NCBI RefSeq assembly: GCF_051201625.1
Contig: NZ_CP179203.1
Span: forward strand, 3,162,001 to 3,226,000
DNA length: 64,000 nt
Direction of reading: 5' to 3'
Origin: Shimia sp051201625
Lineage (GTDB): Bacteria; Pseudomonadota; Alphaproteobacteria; Rhodobacterales; Rhodobacteraceae
The translations under genes were made by a program, and so were the position numbers. The notes beneath the pieces were generated by a model that made no database searches, was not told the origin of the DNA, and saw nothing but the letters and a program-made list of their open reading frames with translations. Shown here one piece after another: positions 62,627-64,000 of this stretch. Numbering within the stretch: the first letter of the stretch is position 1; every line of letters begins with the position of its first letter.

Positions 62627-63412
62627 TCACACCGCCGTCAAGCCACCGTCGATGGCAATCGCTTGCCCAGTCATAAAGGAGTTCTCTGAGTCACAGATCC
62701 ACAACATCGCTTGAACCACCTCTTCGGGACGCGAAACGCGGCCCATAGGCACGCGCGACGCGATATGTGAAAAGGCATCCTTACGGCTGAGCCCAGCCCG
62801 CTCACTAACCTGATCAGCTATATCATCAAATAGGGGCGTTGCAGAAAATGATGGACACAGCGCGTTGACACGCAAACCGCGCCTAGCGTTTTCATCCGCT
62901 GCCGCTCGAGTCAGGCCCAAAACTGCATGTTTCGCCGCCGCATAAGCGGCCAAATGCCCTGCCCCAACCAGTCCGGCTGCCGAGGCAACATTCAGGATTG
63001 CTCCAGTTCCAGCCTGTTGCATCAAAGGAATTTGGTACTTCAAGCATAAAAAAACACTGCGCGCGTTCACACGCATTGATTGGTCAAACTCATCTGCCGT
63101 CAGGAACTGTAAAGGTTTAAGTTTTTGCCCGATGCCAGCATTGTTGATAGCCACGTCCAGTCGGCCATATGTCTCGGTAATGTGAGAGATGTGAGTCTCA
63201 ACCTGGTCCTCATCAGTTACGTCCACCTCATCGCAAAATACCTCTATTTGCTGTTTTTGCAGCCTTTCGGCGACGCGTGCTAACCCTGCACCAGATACGT
63301 CACTCAACGCCAGCCTCGCCCCCTCCGAAGCGAAGCGCTCCGCAGCCAGCGCCCCAAAACCACCAGCCGCTCCAGTGATTGCAACAACCTGATTTTTGAA
63401 ACGATCAGCCAT
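62627..63412 (-). CDS. Short-chain dehydrogenase/reductase
   Basis: From the ATG at 63412 the protein is 261 aa with the SDR pattern: AITGAAGGFGALAAERFA (cofactor), INNAGIGQKL, catalytic Ser in NVASAAGLVG, YAAAKHAVLGLTR (Tyr-x3-Lys), and the C-terminal FMTGQAIAIDGGLTAV. The frame is open to 63493, but that extension lies inside the upstream gene. It overlaps the phosphotransferase gene by 8 bp, so the two are translated together. Substrate unknown, probably an acyl-CoA pathway intermediate. Confidence 0.9.
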   Translation of the reverse strand: MADRFKNQVVAITGAAGGFGALAAERFASEGARLALSDVSGAGLARVAERLQKQQIEVFCDEVDVTDEDQVETHISHITETYGRLDVAINNAGIGQKLKPLQFLTADEFDQSMRVNARSVFLCLKYQIPLMQQAGTGAILNVASAAGLVGAGHLAAYAAAKHAVLGLTRAAADENARRGLRVNALCPSFSATPLFDDIADQVSERAGLSRKDAFSHIASRVPMGRVSRPEEVVQAMLWICDSENSFMTGQAIAIDGGLTAV

Positions 63413-64000
63413 GCCTCGTAGCCTCAAGTCCAGCCCGCGCAAAACGTGGCACAAACGTACCCAAGCGCATCGCACGGTCCGGGTCAGCAGCATTACCGTC
63501 CATCGCCCGTTTCATCACGCCTTGAATAATAGCACCCATTCGAAAAAAACAAAACGCCAAGTAAAATCCAAACCGGTCAATGCCCGGCAGGCCCATTCTC
63601 CTGCAATACGCAGCAATGAACGCTTCGTCAGACGGTATACCGAGCGCCACACGGTCCACTCCAGCGAGCCCACGACCCTCTTTGCCCTGCGGCATCTGCC
63701 ATTGCATGATTACGGATCCAAGATCGGCAAATGGGTGGCCAATGGTCGATAATTCCCAATCTAGCATGGCCAAAACCTCCTCCCGATGTGGGTCAAACAG
63801 CATATTGTCGATTCGGAAATCACCATGCACCAGTGTACGTCGCCCATCATCCGCTGGCGTATTGGCGGCAAGCCAGTCCATCAATTCGTCCATATCGGGC
63901 AAGCTCTCGGTCTCCGACGCGCGATATTGCTTGATCCATCGGGCTATCTGGCGCTCAAAATAATTTCCTTCAGGACCAAAGTCAGCTAGCCCAACAGCGT
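63405..64000 (-). CDS. Aminoglycoside-phosphotransferase-like kinase, N-terminus beyond window
   Basis: The frame is open to the window edge, so the start is missing; about 198 residues are visible. It has the kinase-like catalytic loop LVHGDFRIDNMLFDP and the metal-binding Asp in VLAMLDWELSTIGHPFADLG. This is the ACAD10/11-type APH family, usually found with acyl-CoA dehydrogenases and thought to phosphorylate a 4-hydroxyacyl-CoA or similar compound. It precedes the SDR and thioesterase genes in the same operon, which fits fatty or hydroxy-acid breakdown rather than drug resistance. Confidence 0.85.
   Translation of the reverse strand, partial: AVGLADFGPEGNYFERQIARWIKQYRASETESLPDMDELMDWLAANTPADDGRRTLVHGDFRIDNMLFDPHREEVLAMLDWELSTIGHPFADLGSVIMQWQMPQGKEGRGLAGVDRVALGIPSDEAFIAAYCRRMGLPGIDRFGFYLAFCFFRMGAIIQGVMKRAMDGNAADPDRAMRLGTFVPRFARAGLEATRHG

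Noticed and set aside
63405..64000. Aminoglycoside resistance
   Set aside because: The APH fold is of the ACAD10/11 type and lies with SDR and thioesterase genes, which fits acyl-CoA metabolism.

Overview
The window looks like a chromosome segment of a marine alphaproteobacterium of the Rhodobacterales (Roseobacter-type). The evidence is the 16S-tRNA-Ile-tRNA-Ala-23S-5S-tRNA-fMet operon order, the Entner-Doudoroff operon, two tripartite tricarboxylate transporter (TTT) sets, a probable sulfoacetate operon, and the look of most proteins. Most of the DNA has moderate to low G+C. Two blocks look visibly richer in G+C: the TTT set at 15.5-18.5 kb and the caspase/CHAT block at 19.4-31.3 kb.

Layout. 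0-1.6 kb: end of a receiver-domain protein, a hypothetical gene and a CbiX-like chelatase. 1.8-8.0 kb: a LacI-type regulator divergent from gap-zwf-edd-eda, with an 18-bp operator-like palindrome between them. 8.0-11.3 kb: oxyR divergent from katG; katG carries a one-base frameshift. 12-14.8 kb: a large AsmA-like protein. 15.5-18.5 kb: tctC-tctA-tctB. 19.4-31.3 kb: a minus-strand row of three secreted caspase-superfamily proteins (caspase, WD40-like caspase, Sel1-CHAT) and a divergent secreted alpha/beta hydrolase. 31.3-33.1 kb: an SDR remnant, an IS3-family element and the C-terminal remnant of a serine recombinase that runs into tRNA-fMet. 33.0-38.9 kb: the rRNA operon on the minus strand. 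39.6-45.5 kb: a cyclic-nucleotide-binding ABC protein with a degenerate ATPase, DUF3307, and an ACP/ketosynthase/MaoC set. 47-48.8 kb: lepA. 49.3-56.4 kb: sauT/sauS-like enzymes with a TTT transporter and a divergent LacI regulator. 57-64 kb: YrhK-like protein, ACR3 arsenite pump, a disrupted alpha/beta hydrolase, Lrp regulator, class V aminotransferase, thioesterase, SDR and a kinase-like phosphotransferase cut by the window edge.

The main discovery candidate is a genomic island of about 14 kb (about 18,995-33,053). The last 12 nt of tRNA-fMet plus one base (TTGGTTGCGGGAG) recur at 18,995, followed on the minus strand by a strong terminator. This is the layout expected just behind tRNA-fMet in an uninterrupted rRNA operon. 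The simplest reading is that an element carrying the caspase/CHAT/hydrolase cassette inserted at the 3' end of tRNA-fMet, moved the operon's own terminator 14 kb away, and later lost most of its recombinase to an IS3 insertion/deletion. The minus-strand caspase genes now lie between the rRNA operon and its original terminator.

Four single-base lesions occur in otherwise intact genes: the katG frameshift, TGA in an alpha/beta hydrolase, TAG in IS orfA, and ATA in place of the start codon of the ABC gene. They indicate either a draft-quality sequence or ongoing gene decay.
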